Assembly: GCA_020726505.1 (NCBI GenBank)
Contig: JAHLEZ010000022.1
Coordinates: 124,001 to 188,000, forward strand
Origin: Leptodontidium sp. MPI-SDFR-AT-0119
Taxonomy: Eukaryota; Ascomycota; Leotiomycetes; Helotiales; Leptodontidiaceae
Length of the DNA stretch: 64,000 nucleotides
Direction: 5' to 3'
How positions within the stretch are numbered: position 1 is the first letter of the stretch; each line of letters opens with the position of its first letter. Below, one piece after another: positions 11,641 to 24,186 of this stretch. Below the pieces are notes generated by a model that saw only the letters and a program-made list of their open reading frames with translations, did not search any database and was not told the DNA's origin. A program made the position numbers and the translations under genes.

Positions 11641-12344
11641 ATTATTAAAATTTCAATTCTTAAAACTTAAATAATAAAAATCGTATCATAGCTCTTGATT
11701 TCATAATGACATAAATCTAGTTACTAAAACAATAAATCTTAGAATTATATAATATTAATTATCTTATAAAATTAATTTTCTCATAATAATATAATGATTA
11801 TTACTAAATCTTATATCTTAGAACGTAATAACATAAAGCGCGTTACGACCTTTTCCTTTTTCACAAATGAAATATTATTATTAGTATTTAAGCTCTATAA
11901 ATTTAATAACTTAAATTATATTACGGCGAGCAAATCTTCAATAACAAGAGTATGGTTATTAATTTTTCAGACCTCACAACCTTATAACTAAAACCGTGTT
12001 ATAACCCTAAATTACTTAATTACACAAATATAATTAAGAAATGTTAAAGCTAACTTTTAATAAGATATTAGTTATACGCTAAATAACTACTCTAAAGAAC
12101 GTATTATATATTAAATTCAAAATTATAATAAGCTTTAAATTATCTTTTTATCCAAGTTAAATTCGTTATAAAGCTTCACTATGTCACTGATTTAATCAAA
12201 ATAAGTAAGTAAAGTAGTTTATAAAATCCTTGCTTTGTCCTATAAATCTCATCTTATTATTTACTTATTAAAAAACGCCCTACTCTACCTTAGTTTATTA
12301 TATATTATGCTTTATATAAACCCTATTCCTTTATATTGTCCTCT

Positions 12345-12835
12345 GAGAAGTCCGAAAAACTACTACTATCTGAACCTAAGGTTTATACGTTAGGGACAAG
12401 TTTTTAGATAATAGTAAACTCCTTCAAGTCGTTTATATTAACTTTATCTTCTTCCTTAAACGAATCCTCCTCAATTAGTTCTTCCTCCGCAAACGGATCC
12501 TCCTCAACTAGTTCCTCTTGACCGGCGCCCTTACCACTACTATTTGAGTCACCGCCTTTATTATTACTATTACCTAACTCTGAACCCTCTATCTCTGTAT
12601 CTACTTCTTCGATCTAGAAAGAAAGTAACAGCGTCTTATAAGGTGTAGGCGATATATGCCACTCTAACGTCAAATGGGGGACTAGGCCGCCTTATAGAAT
12701 CAGGTCGACGATTACGGTTTAGGCCTACTTATAGATAGGAGTGACGGCGGCTATAAGTCCTATTCTAGTGGCAATAGTAAAGACCTCGATTAACTTCTAG
12801 GAATTAAGCACCTTTAAACTGTATCGTATTAGTAT
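12345..12835 (-). pseudogene. Acidic-tail ORF remnant in palindrome-punctuated element
   Basis: The minus frame at 12,345-12,610 is rich in Glu/Asp with two near-repeats (EELVEEDPFAEEE and ELIEEDSFKEED). A likely splice acceptor (TTTCTTTCTAG) lies at about 12,613, with further damaged coding-like DNA upstream. A palindrome copy at 12,846-12,871 sits just 5' of it. Function unrecognised. Confidence 0.35.
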
Positions 12836-12845
12836 ATATTGCTAG

Positions 12846-12871
12846 GTTTGAGTATATTAGTATACTGAAAC
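12846..12871. repeat. Palindrome family copy 1
   Basis: A 26-bp imperfect copy (GTTTGAGTATATT then AGTATACTGAAAC) of the palindrome whose perfect form is at 15,560-15,585. It lies between two minus-strand ORF remnants. Confidence 0.75.
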
Positions 12872-12873
12872 AC

Positions 12874-14007
12874 TTACATTTGCAGAATTAAGCTAAGGAC
12901 AAGTGTAAGAACACTAATACTAAAGGTTAAACAGAGTAAGAACACGAGCTGTGCTTCACGGGTCTGATTCTGCAGCGCGGTGCGGGCGCCTCCGCCGAGT
13001 TGTTCGGTGATGAACTACATAATAACGGTCGCCTAGCCACGGCCTATCGACTTGGAAAATCCCCGGCTTTTTAGGAATGCCACCATCTCTGGGGTCTCCT
13101 GCTGTAGTCCATTGAGATACTGTCGGAAGAGATACTTGTTAGTAAGTGACACTAGAGATATAATGGCCGCAGGCACATTATCTCTAACGTACGAAGAAGC
13201 ATATACCGAGTAGAACTGCCTGAGTAGACGTGGGAGCGTATCGTCTAAAGCTAATCGGCGAGCATTGGCTTAAGTAGATTCGGGGATTTCGCCTTCCTCG
13301 GATGTGCGGTAAGCCGTAACGATAGCGAGTGTGCGATTTCGACCGTTGAGGTTAAATACAGTAGTGAAAAAGACGGTGGTGATTTTAGTAACCTCATCGG
13401 CCGTGAAACCGACCTCATTGGTCTGCCTATCTTTAGAGGTGAATTGGAATCGAGCCTCTTATAAAGCGTTAACGAAGTCGACTCTTAAGGCCTACATCTA
13501 CTCTGACTATGTGACTTCGGTGAGTGGAAACTGTAAAGGAAGCTTCTTAGGTGTCAGTGGGGGTTTAGTAGTCTTCGGCTTAGTAGAGGTAGAGGTAGAG
13601 GTTCTTAAGGATGTAGAGCCCGTTAATAGTTTCTTTAAAGGAGTCGATCCGGTCTTTCTGTCGCTTGTTGGCTTAAGTGCGGTTGGGGGTAGTAAACTAA
13701 AGCTAGGCTCCTTATTTAGCGGATTGAATTTCTTGTAGATCTCGTCGAAAATAGAGGATAGTTAGAGGGAGAACAGAGGAGGGACTGACGCTAATAGATC
13801 TACACTAGTCTCTGCGGTTAGGAGTAGAGTCTTGGGGCCCGGAACACTGGTGCTGGAAAGGTTTATGCTGAAGTTAAGTTGAGGGATTAGATTATTAGTG
13901 ACTCCTATTCTCGCAGCTAGCCCCGTCATCACTTTTATACTATATCGTATTTTGTTTTCTGGGGTGTCGTCATTGTTAGGGTTTAAGATTGCATCCCTTA
14001 ACGTCAT
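12874..14007 (-). pseudogene. Unrecognised ORF remnant, Pro/Ser/Thr-rich middle
   Basis: One frame from an ATG at 14,007 to a TAA at 12,874, broken only by TAA/TAG codons of the RIP type. It starts MTLRDAILNPNNDD, has a basic Ser/Thr/Pro-rich stretch around residue 100 (TSTSTSTKPKTTKPP), then a folded-looking half (VGFTADEVTKITTVFFTT, ALDDTLPRLLRQFYSVYA, SLTNKYLFRQYLNGLQ). About 377 codons. I do not recognise the family. The divergent neighbour begins at 14,474 with a palindrome between them. Confidence 0.45.
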
Positions 14008-14406
14008 GAAGACCTAGAAGAGTCAGTGGGTAATTAATCTCCGCACGCGCCTCGACTTACCAGAGTCAAAGTTTGCTGTGTCTGCGGCGTGACCGGGGTT
14101 CGTGGGGGCTGTGTGGGCGTATCTATAATTGGGATCTCTTTATACGAGATAGTAGTGTATAAAGAAGTTTTGTTGAGAGTAAATGTAGTGTAAAAAGGAG
14201 GGATGTAAGACGAGGTAGTAGGCGAAGTGGTTGTAAGAAGATGCGTCGCGGGGGGAGGAATGTTATTTGTTTTTGTATGCGGTAGTTGTTATTGTTAACA
14301 CGGCTTATTGTTAGGTGACACTAAATGTTTTAGTGTGACGACACGCTAAAATATTTACGCACAGACCTCCGCGCCTATACCTACGCCCGCCCCTGCGCCC
14401 GCCCAC

Positions 14407-14432
14407 CTTTCAGTATACTAGTATGTTAAAAT
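14407..14432. repeat. Palindrome family copy 2
   Basis: Imperfect copy (TTTCAGTATACTAGTATG then TTAAAA) in the divergent intergenic region between the minus gene ending at 14,007 and the plus gene beginning at 14,474. Confidence 0.7.
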
Positions 14433-14473
14433 AATTCATTAACATTACACCTAATCTTAGTTCTTTAGTAATT

Positions 14474-15190
14474 ATGCCTGAAAACCGAGAATCGACCTTC
14501 TAGGGCGTACTTACACTTAGCCTATTATCTCCAATTGATTTCGAGGAAGAGCCTCGTTTTATTAAATAGCTTCTCGCCTAGGTTCGTTCCCCTTCCACGC
14601 CGTGTGAGCCTACGTCGCTAACTACGCTTAAGTTCTGTGCAATCGTAGAGGAGGTAGTTGGCCGTGGCAGGAACTTATATATTATGGACTTGTACCGGAT
14701 CGTCTCAGAGGGTAAGTCTATGCCCTGCCTCTTACCTTACAGCTTCTAACTATAGCCTAGTTGTTTTCAATACAGTAGAAAATGTCACCTCTGCTTTGAG
14801 CTCCCCGACTGCCTTAGTTACTGCAAGCTTAACGGCTAATGAAACACTTGTCACCCTTATACGCCCCGTAGGGCTCCTCTGAACCTAAAACCGTCTATTA
14901 TTAAGAACAAGAGTTCAGCGGTTATTGTGTATATTCCCTCGCCTTAGCTCCTTAAGAGATATACTTACTTTTTAGTCACGTCTTTACGGAATTCTAGTCC
15001 GCTTAGGTCCCCTACACTATTAATCTCGTTCTCTACTATAGTTAGTGAGATCGGCGATGCTGAGGAGGAAACAGTAGTTGGAGAGGTCTAAGTCTACGTT
15101 TGTTGGAGGTCTTGTAGAGGATGATGGGATTGGGGGTTATGAATCCTTGTCTGTATAGTATGGAATGATAATAGGAAGTCGGTTATAATT
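14474..15190 (+). pseudogene. Unrecognised ORF remnant
   Basis: From an ATG at 14,474 the plus frame reads MPENREST, then LTLSLLSPIDFEEEPRFIK and FCAIVEEVVGRGRNLYIMD, with TAG replacing expected Gln codons. A possible short intron with donor GTAAGT follows SEG at about 14,711. Later sequence is harder to follow. No family recognised. Confidence 0.35.
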
Positions 15191-15559
15191 AAATTAAATT
15201 CAGATTTGTGATAGCACTTTTTTTAATTAGTTACCGTGATATATACTTTATTAGGACGATATACTGCATTGATATCGAAACTATCGCTACTATATATTCT
15301 TAAATGGCGGGGGAAATTATAATAAGGAAGAGCTCGTCCTAATTGAGAGGTGGTCGAGGGCGAGGAAGTGTAAGGCTATATTAATAGGTGTAAGGCAGGA
15401 CAAGAGTCAGTCCTTAGGTTAAGAAAATGTCTGATGACAAGAGATCCGTTATCTAGACTGTATTATGGCTAATGACGAGAAAACTGTCACGCGGATGCGG
15501 CCTAGTTGCTGGGCGAGTTAAGCCGGGGGGCAACGCGGCGCGGGGGTCCGTGTGCTATT

Positions 15560-15585
15560 GTTTTAGTATACTAGTATACTAAAAC
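15560..15585. repeat. Palindrome family copy 3 (perfect 26-bp palindrome)
   Basis: GTTTTAGTATACT is followed directly by its exact reverse complement. It lies 79 bp before the ATG of the next ORF remnant, with a GC-rich patch (GCGGGGGTCCGTG, from 15,540) on its left side. Confidence 0.9.
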
Positions 15586-15663
15586 ATTTCCTATTATAAA
15601 GTAAATACTCTCACTTCCGCATCTATTGTACTACTTAGATTCTATTCCGCCACGAACTTGACA

Positions 15664-16940
15664 ATGTCCAACTCGAAGGGTCCTTATTGGGGCCAGTTAT
15701 CGCCCGGCTCAGCCGCAAGCCCTGTTCAATAATAGGCACTTAAGTCTATTCTAGTACTCGTTATAGATGTGAGTCCCTCTCTAACAATGCTAGACGTCAC
15801 AGCTGATAAGACTAAGTTGTAAACTATTATCTATGAGATTGTCTCTAGGGGCTCCGAGAGCACAAAACTAGAACTGTTCCGAATCTTAGCTGAGGGTATA
15901 TTCACTAGTTTTAGTTGACTTCCTATTTCCTAACACGAGTATAGTCTACTTCTCTCGCATTCTAGTACTATTAGAGGTTCGTATAGATCGCGTGTTATGT
16001 ATATTATTGCCCCGGTTGTATTAGATCTCTACTAACTTTCTAGTCTTAGCGGACTATAATAGAAGTATACTCGGAACTCCACGTACCCCGCGCCTATTTA
16101 CTGAGAGTGAAGTCGAATTCAGTTCGGATCATGGCTTGGCACTAGACATTAATTAGTCGGCGTAAGTATACCGGGTTTTAGAATTAGAGAGGCGTGGCAA
16201 GGTTATACTTCAGTCGATAAGTACAAGGACAAATGTAGCGACGAGGGCATAAAATACACTTCGAGTCTTCAATCTTTTACTTTATTGCCTATTGTGACAT
16301 GGTCTGCCTTGATTCAGGGGTGTGCGATAAGACAGAAGTACTTGGTCGTAAGCAGGAAACTAATAGGAGTTAAAAAGTACGAGAAGGAGCTTAAGAGGAG
16401 AGGTAAAGCTTAAGTACTTGAGGTATAAGTAATATAATATTCCAACGAGATAGTGTAATTAGCGACTATTAAAGATCTTAAGAAATCCAGTTTGGCAAAG
16501 GAGAAGAAACGAAAGTCTATAATTTAAAAGAACGTAAAGGAACTCGAGGCTCTCTTGAAACAGTAGACGAAAGTCTACGAGAAGCTGCAGGCTTAGTACG
16601 ACAAAGCGAAAGAGGAGATAGAAAAGTAAAGTTAAGAAGCCTAGACTAAGGAAGAGCTTCTCTAAACTTTGTAGGCGAGTGTTATTTCTAAGGAAGATTA
16701 AGAAAGTGAGTACTAAGGACAGCTCTAAGATACCCGGAATCGCACTAGTACTATATTGACAAAGTAAGAGTAAGCTAAACTCAAGACTACACATCTCGAG
16801 AAACGTATTAAAGAAGAAGAGCCTTGAGCAAAGAAAGCTAAGGTTTAGAGTACTAGTTTACTGAATGTTCTCGAATTACTTCCTTGAAGAAGATTACGAC
16901 GTTTAAAGCTCTTCTTAAGAGGATTAATACTAAGTAAAAT
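15664..16940 (+). pseudogene. ORF remnant with C-terminal coiled coil
   Basis: The plus frame begins MSNSKGPYWGQLSPGS and continues about 425 codons with RIP-type TAG/TAA interruptions. The last third is strongly charged and heptad-like (KNVKELEALLKQ, TKVYEKLQA, YDKAKEEIEK, EKRIKEEEP), indicating a coiled coil and probable self-association. The N-terminal part resembles nothing I know. The palindrome at 15,560 sits in its promoter position. Confidence 0.4.
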
Positions 16941-17378
16941 ATTAATCCTAGTAAGGTTGATCTTGTAGTATCCCTCGTTAATTACAATAATAGAGAAATT
17001 GTCATCGCAGCTCACGTTAGAAAATCAGGTCTTAATAATAATAAATAGTCACGTATCTGCCCGAAGATTCGATTCATGTCTTCGCAAACTTATATACTAT
17101 TATGACAACATCTTACATAGTATTCTAACAGACCAAACGCCCCGTGAGCCCAAATGCGCTCCACTTTCTCACCTAATTTTCCTACTAAAGATAAACCCTA
17201 AAACTAATCACAACTCAATCCTAATATATACTATTAAGTCCACAGAATACTTTAGCTTCTTAGCATAATCCTGAAAACTCTCCTGAACTGATTAAATAAG
17301 TCCGCGATTGGAGATATTATCGTATAAGACGAAGTCAGTACCGCTAGTTCTTATAATAGTATTAACTACTATAACAAA

Positions 17379-18257
17379 ATGGCTGTTATTTAAATTAAAA
17401 ATCGTAGTAAAGTATACGTATTGGGTCTAGACTTAAATAACACTTCTATCTAGGCCTACTTGGGGAAAGTCTAGGGTAACCGGCTCGAAGCTACTAGGTT
17501 TCTGGGCGCCTGGGGCTTAGAAGTTCCGAATGGCGAGTGTTATAAGAGGCCGGTCTAGTACTACAGGCAGTCAATCTACATCGGGTCTCTCGTCTCTGTA
17601 AAGCTCGCAGTGAGGGATAGTCTAGTTCGTATGGGCCTTGGTTTCTGTACGTATAGCTAAGAAGATTTGCAGCTGTTATTGGAATATAAGGGCATTAGTA
17701 ACTTAGTTAACGAGGTCGACGACGAGAAAGAGACTGTTTTAAACAAACTTAAAGGGTTAGTTCCCCTTAAGCCTCTATATCCACTGCCTATTGCCACAGT
17801 ATCTGTTTGTGATAAGCTAGGTTATATTACATTGGGGGATATAGTGGGCAAGGTCTTCGAACACTGTAGTGGCACTATAGAATTTGCCGATTTTATAGTA
17901 GCTCGGATCCTTGAGGGCCAGCGTAGTCCTTAATACGTCCCAAAGATCTATTATGTCATCTTAAGTGAGGGATGCCTAAGGCTTCTTAATAATCGCTATA
18001 GTTGCGTGGGAAACCTTGCCGTGAGGAGTATTATCGCGTATAAGGCGAGCGGCAACTTGATTTGCTTAAGTTCTACTAGTATCAAGAAATAGTAGTAGGA
18101 CGATAACGGAGTCCAAGGCACAGGAGTTGCTCTTCTAGATAAGTCCTCGAATAAACCGATTAGCCTGGTCATGGGAAGTCTACTGCTGGGTACTATCGAT
18201 ACGGTGAGAGCGTTCAAGAGGGATATTGGGGAAGCCGAGGACAGAGACGTTTTCTAA
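17379..18257 (+). pseudogene. Unrecognised 292-codon ORF remnant
   Basis: A single frame from ATG (17,379) to TAA (18,255-18,257), interrupted only by TAG/TAA codons of the RIP type. The segment 17,667-17,933 is fully open. Typical stretches are KVYVLGLDLNNTSI, FLGAWGLEVPNGECYKRPV, LGYITLGDIVGKVFEHCSG and ISLVMGSLLLGTIDTVRAF. The even hydrophobic pattern suggests a folded globular protein. Function unknown. Confidence 0.45.
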
Positions 18258-18610
18258 TCTGACACGAACACGAGTCATAAATGAGCGACTGAGGTTGGCA
18301 TCGCGTATAGTAGCGTCAGTGGCGGAGGAGATGATGTCGTCGTTTGATGCTTGGGTGAGGACGACGATGTCTAGACTACTTGGGACGATTCTGTCTAGGA
18401 ATTCTTAAAGGAGGCTGTTTATAATTAAGAGATGTTATGAGAGTAGATTAAGGGTCGGCTTACTAGTCGGGATGGTAGTTAAACTAACAGATTACGCCAA
18501 GAATCTCCGAAGTTAGGGTTTCGAGTTCCTCTATAGTAGTGTAGTTGTAAGAATGTAGACTGGAGAGAGTTAGGGGTGTGGTCGAGGATCAGGATCAAAG
18601 GTGCGCGAAT

Positions 18611-18636
18611 GTTTTAACATACTAGTATACTAAAAC
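18611..18636. repeat. Palindrome family copy 4
   Basis: GTTTTAACATACT plus AGTATACTAAAAC; one half is exact and the other has two changes. First of a pair upstream of the ORF remnant at 18,784. Confidence 0.8.
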
Positions 18637-18699
18637 ATTAGTGGGGTTACTATGGCACCGAGTTTGCGGCGACGTCGCGCGGGGTGGCCCGGCAGCCGG

Positions 18700-18725
18700 G
18701 TTTTAGTATACTAGTATACTCAAAT
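18700..18725. repeat. Palindrome family copy 5
   Basis: GTTTTAGTATACT then AGTATACTCAAAT, 89 bp from copy 4. It is followed by a GC-rich stretch (CGCGCACGGTCTACCGCGC) and a further half-site ACTAAAACAT. Confidence 0.8.
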
Positions 18726-18783
18726 CGCGCACGGTCTACCGCGCACTAAAACATAAACAATTGTAAGTACTCTTCCTTTCTTC

Positions 18784-19717
18784 TAAACATTACTAACTTC
18801 ATTAACAGTAACAGCAACGGCATTCACGATAGACCCAGGACTAAGCGGAATCCCAACTATAGATTAACTGCGAGCACAGGTAATTCTCCCTTCCCAGCTT
18901 CTACATTAGGCTCACACTCACAATTCCAGCTTCTTAACGCAAGTCGGGAGTTACTCACTGCGACTAAGGACGGAGCAGAGCTCTATTATCTCGTCCATAA
19001 AGGTAAACTTCTTTCTCCGCTCGCTAAATGTACTCTAATAAGGGTAGTTGTTTATCCCGAAGGACCCTAACCTTCTTCGACTAAATCCACGAGAACTAAG
19101 CCGGTCGCCCCAGTGAACGTCACTGCGGAACTAAAACCCAGTATATTATCTATTGCGGCCCTAACTACTCGTCTAAAAGCTAAACCTAAGACCACACTGT
19201 CGGCAGGCCTTAAGCTATTAACGCCTAAAACACAAGCTCCTAAGACTAAGCCTAAGCCGATCCCTTAACCCTCCTCTTAACCCTCGTCCTAGTCCCTCCC
19301 CGCCCCTAAAGAAAGTACACCAAAGAGGACCTCAGTTGTCCCTATCTACTTATCGACCCCTACCTAAAAGCTAAACTTTCCGTTTAAGGGCGCCACTCCA
19401 GACTCGAGCCCTCCCCCGGCCTCCGATAGTAAGTCGCACCTCTACTAATAAGGCTCGTATACTAACGATCTAACAGTAGAATCCCTACTAGACTAACTAA
19501 TGCCTATCAGTTCGTTCAAGCCTTCTAGCGCATACACCCTAACTAAGTCACAAACCTATACCTCTCCTTCTAAGAAACACTCCTTATCGGGAGATAAGAA
19601 GGAGTCGGCATCTAAGAAGTAAAAGTAGAAGTTAGATAGTAAGGCGCTTAGAGCTCTGATTCCCATGGGTTCAGTGAAGACGATGGATACGAAACAGGCA
19701 AAGAAGAAGACCTCGTA
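18784..19717 (+). pseudogene. Basic low-complexity ORF remnant
   Basis: The plus frame is rich in Lys, Pro, Ser and Thr: LKAKPKTTLSAGLKLLTPK, TQAPKTKPKPIP, KKHSLSGDKKESASKK and TKQAKKKTS at the end. About 310 codons with RIP-type stops; no clear ATG. The composition suggests a nucleic-acid-binding or structural tail protein. No family recognised. Confidence 0.35.
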
Positions 19718-20577
19718 GAGAGGGGCCTGGCCGTATGTACAGTAGAATATTATGATTCGATGAAGCAATGATATGATTTTGAAGTAAGGCTCGTAATAAT
19801 ATATTGTATATCACATATTAAACATAACCGTGATTGTGTCATTGCAAGTACGACGACAGCTCTTCTCTCAAAATACTCGCGGTAATAATAATCTTATTAT
19901 GGCGGCATTATATGTCGACTTATTTAATGCGGATTATAAGACTCGCAAGGAGGGGTAGTAACAAATCCATGTCTACTATAATATTGCCGAAATTAGTCGC
20001 ACAAGTAAGATAACGCCGGTTTAGTAACAAGCTCCTTCCTAATAACACGCTTTTTACGTAACAACACGCTCTTCCCTGTAACACGCTAGTATATTTTTAG
20101 CGCCCCGCAACACTCACAACAAAACATGCCCCGTAATATCTATAATAAAACATGTCTTACTCGCCTTCTCCCTCTTATTCCTAAGAATGTTTCTAGTAAC
20201 CCACTATAAAATGTGTCCCGCTGATATTATCCTGCAAGGCAGCGCCCTCACAGGGGAATACTAATCTGTACGCCCCTCCCCCCTTTCCTTAGACGCGGTA
20301 CTAATAGACGCAGCTCTTCCAGCAAATCATACACCACTTGATCCTCGAACTATCGAACACTCGGCTAGAGAAGATCTCTCGTATCCAAGATGCCTTTCGA
20401 TCGCTCGCAGAAACCCTATAGATATCCTCGACGCCGTCTTTGCCTCTACAATTAGAACCGTCCGCTCAAGAGCCTCTCCCCACGCTCTAACCGCCAATGT
20501 ACTATTAACTAACTCTAGTCCGGGCTCTCCCTAGTACATTTACAGCATTCCCTCTACCTTACTAGGACCGAATCCCC

Positions 20578-21720
20578 TTGCCTTCTACGACTATACCTTC
20601 TCCTAATATGTCCTCTACGACCCTCGCCACCTTACCCCTCACCTCTTCGAACCACCTTTCTCCAACGCTCGCCCCTCTAAACCTCCCCTCCTTAGACATC
20701 CCTTTTACGAATCTCCCCTCCTCGAATCTGCCGTCCTTGAATCTGCCGTCGTCGAATCCCCCCTCGTTAAATCTGCCGTCCTTGAATCTGCCGTCGTCGA
20801 ATCCCCCCTCGTCGAATCTGCCGTCCTCGAATCCCCCCTTGTCGAACCTTACTTCTTCAAATATACTATCTTCAAACGAACCTCGAGCAAGTCCTTCTCT
20901 AGAACCACCTTCTATATTAGACTCCGCGGAACAGCGCCCTTCGAAACAGAGAAAGGTATCTAATAAGCCAGGAGCTAGTGTAAGATCGACGTCAAGTCCT
21001 CAACCGGCCACTATATAATAACGAAGCTAAAGCTTGGACTTAGAAGTAATAAACGTTTTCTAGCACAAGCTATAGTAATTAACAATTAAAGGAAAAAGAA
21101 ACAACTCCGCTACATTATACAACGTCACCTTAGCACAAATTACGTTCCTTAAAGAGTTCTTCTTTAAAAACACCTTCAGAGTAGCCTATTAAACGCGAAT
21201 CGTTAAGCTTTTAGATGAGATCATCGAATTTGACAAGGCTAAGGCGTCAGTGGTAGTTCTTGCAGCAGAGAAGGCGTCCAAGTAGAGCTCGATGCCTGAG
21301 ATATAAACCTTCTTCTTGTTATACGCTAAGGTCGAGATTAAGGTCACAAAAGAGGAGATAATAGTTGAAATTACTAATATAATACGTGGATTTGAGTTAT
21401 ATAAAAGCTACATATATTTACAGACGAAAGTAACAAGACTGGACGGGGCAGAGTTACGAGACTTCCTCTAGGCAGTAAGTTACGAAACTAAATAAGGAGT
21501 CGACATTCGTAGTTATGTCCTAGAATACCTGGCCACTTAGTTGAAGTTGACGAAGGAACAACTAAGTAGTTAGTTATAGATATACCATGGGATCTATACA
21601 CTGGTACAGTAGTTTGGGAAGGGTATCGTAGTGCTTCTTCCAAAGGGTGCTGCCAGCTAGTAAGTAGCTTCCTTGGCCCCCACTGGTTACAGTTCTAACG
21701 GCTTTTAGAATTCACAAGCT
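20578..21720 (+). pseudogene. ORF remnant with Ser/Pro/Asn-Leu repeats
   Basis: From an ATG at 20,578 the frame has short tandem repeats of the type LPSSNPPSLN (DNA 20,690-20,850, 15/30-nt units), then a basic spot (PSKQRKVSNKPG). After RIP-type stops it continues as a charged region (FLKEFFFKNTFRVAY, IVKLLDEIIEFDKAKAS, VTRLDGAELRDFL, YHGIYTLVQ). About 380 codons. Function unknown. The region 19,718-20,577 shows only damaged coding-like DNA that I cannot follow. Confidence 0.4.
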
Positions 21721-22170
21721 CAGGACTCAGAAAACGGAGAAAATCACTAAGGTACTCTTCGACGCCTTCCCTAAAGTAGTTAGTGTTTACTCAGCCACAG
21801 AATACTTAATTCCTTACGTTATAAGAGACGCAGGTGCTACCTTCTCTTCTCTTTAAGTACTACGAGGGGCTTGTAAACTAAACCTCTCTTTACTTTAAAC
21901 CCTCGACCTCCTGCGAGAGACAGAGAAAGTTACGAGTGAAGCCTCTTCTCCTTAATAACATTCGTACTTGACTTATATCGTTTGTTATTACTTACTATTA
22001 ATTATTACTTTAAGGGAGGATAATTATTGCTTAGGGCTGTATATAAATGAATTACGCTTAGTTATATATTATAATTATAAATATATAAAACTAATTTCTT
22101 ATAAGTATAGGGGTTTTTATAGTAAGGACCGTTTTTAGCGGTCGCCTAGTAAATAAAACTAATCCTTGGG

Positions 22171-22196
22171 GTTTTAGTATATTAGTATACTTAAAT
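22171..22196. repeat. Palindrome family copy 6
   Basis: GTTTTAGTATATT then AGTATACTTAAAT, 110 bp upstream of the AT-hook ORF at 22,306. Confidence 0.8.
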
Positions 22197-22305
22197 ATTA
22201 ACTAAACTACCTTTGTTATTTCTCTCTTAGCTCTTCATTTCTTTATACCTCGATATATACTCTGCCCATCTGAACCTTCACTATATAGCACTAGTTACTT
22301 ATTCG

Positions 22306-24174
22306 ATGGCAAAAGCTTCGCCGAAACTAGGGAGGGTGCGTGGAAGGCCACGAGTATCGCCGACTACCTCTCGAAGTCGATTAACTAGAGGGCGTGGAAG
22401 GCCGCGTGCTTTACCGGGCCAGTTTACAGCTAGGAGCCAATCGAGAAGTAATATCGTAGGGCTAATAGATTGTTTTATTACCGTATGAATTATCTAAACT
22501 AAAGCCGCTTTTATTAATTCGTAATAGAACTCTTTATATAGCTCCTTCACAACTCTATCGGCCGCTTCTTGCGCTACTTCTCCTCCACTAGAACCCGATG
22601 CATCTAGTACTCCTCGACCGACTCCTAGACTCCCTACTGCAAATTTCTCGACGCTAAGGCAGAGTCGCAAGTATAAGGAGGATTCAAATACTTCGAAGTT
22701 ATTAAGCTTTGGGTTTACTCCAGTACAGTCACTTTTATCGACTATGGGAAATAATCTAGAGATCTCATCTAATGCGGATTCTGGTTTTACTACTATTTAT
22801 TCTCTCTTACCAGATATAAGCCGCAGTCTAGGGATCTTATCCAATGCGGATTCTGGTTTTGTTACTATTTATTCTCTCTTACCAGATATAAGCCGCAGTC
22901 TAAGGATCTTATCCAATGCGGATTCTGGCTTTGTTACTATCTATTTTCTCTTACTAGATACAAGCCACAGTCTAGAGATCTCATCTAATCCAGATTCTGG
23001 CTTTACTTCTATTTATTCTCTCCTACTAAATATAAGCTGTAGTACAGGGATCTTATTTAATAGGGATTCTAGCTTTGTAACTATCCATTCTCTCCTACTA
23101 GATACAAAAAGTAGTCCTGGAATAGCGTTAATTATATAATCTAAGTCTACTCTTTTATCTCTATTACCTCCAAACTTAAATAATAATCCTACGATTATAT
23201 TAATTATACGTTCTAAATCTCCTCACTTATCTTCATCCCCTCCGAACGTAAACAATAATCCTCGAGTATCGCCGGTGACAACCTTTAGCCCCGCTTTAAT
23301 ATAAACCCTTTTCTTAGATAAGAGGAGTAGTCTAGGAATCTTATTTAACCTAAACTCACACTTTGTAACTATACGACCTCTTTTATTAGAGTTAAGACAT
23401 TACTCTTCTAGCGACCTAGTCGATTTATCCCTAAATACTTAATACTTTACTTCTTAAGGAACAAAACCCTTGTCGTTGAAATTATTTAGTATAAAAGAGG
23501 GCAGTTCCGTAAGCCCTTCGGAAAGAAAAGGTCGATTAGTCTATTGTAAGGAGCTAGACTAGAAGATAAGAGGGTTTAAGAAAAGGCTCTCGCAGTTGTT
23601 AGAGACTGAGGCAAGATTAGGTCAAGGCACCGCTTAAGATGAGGATATAAAGATGTCATTACCTGTAGTACCGCCCGCGGATTCCGACGATGATATTCTA
23701 GATATTCTTAACGATAACGAAGCCCTCGATTCTATAAGCGAGCCTATGGATCTCTTCGACGAGTAAGGAGGCCCACTATTACGAGAAGATTAAGACCTAG
23801 AACTCCCGGACCTTATTAATCGATACGAGTTACTAGACTAACTTGACGATGTTCATTATTTAGTATCGACCTTCTTAAGAATGATTTAGGGAGGGATTCT
23901 AAGGTATAGTAAAAGGCAATATGAGCTGAATGCTATACGCTATGAGCGTAGAGCTAATGGCAATCACTACACTCTAGACGCCACGTATAAGGCAGTCTAC
24001 TAGTTTCTAAAAATGACTACTAGGCTTAAGAATACGCTTTTTCGTAGTAATCAAGGGGTAAGTAAGAAGCTCTTTGTCTCACCGGCTTCGCATGTCGAAG
24101 AGCTCATAATAGGAATGACGGACGCGTCGTTATTAGCGAAGAATATTTGTCTTGAGTTAGAAGAAGTCGCGTAA
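22306..24174 (+). pseudogene. AT-hook protein remnant with five 30-residue repeats
   Basis: A 622-codon frame (ATG 22,306, TAA 24,172-24,174). The N-terminus has two AT-hook cores (VRGRPRVSP and RGRGRPRALP), which bind the minor groove of AT-rich DNA. Positions 22,744-23,110 encode about five tandem 30-residue repeats (core SNADSGFVTIYSLLPDISR; 90-nt period). An acidic segment (DSDDDILDILNDNEALD) and a C-terminal region (YERRANGNHYTLDATYKAVY, LLAKNICLELEEVA) follow. Stops at 22,486 and later are RIP-type changes. It is followed after 12 bp by the next ORF, as in a compact virus-like or plasmid-like genome. Confidence 0.5.
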
Positions 24175-24186
24175 ACATTTATTTTA

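Larger units (their letters stand above)
8266..12340. other. AT-rich, RIP-like tract without intact genes
   Basis: Extremely AT-rich and dominated by TA steps, with few CA/TG dinucleotides outside the satellite. No coding frame can be followed. It contains a duplicated ~130-bp block (9,592-9,720 and 10,016-10,146) and the 35-bp satellite. Composition and CpA loss indicate heavy RIP of former repeats. Confidence 0.7.
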
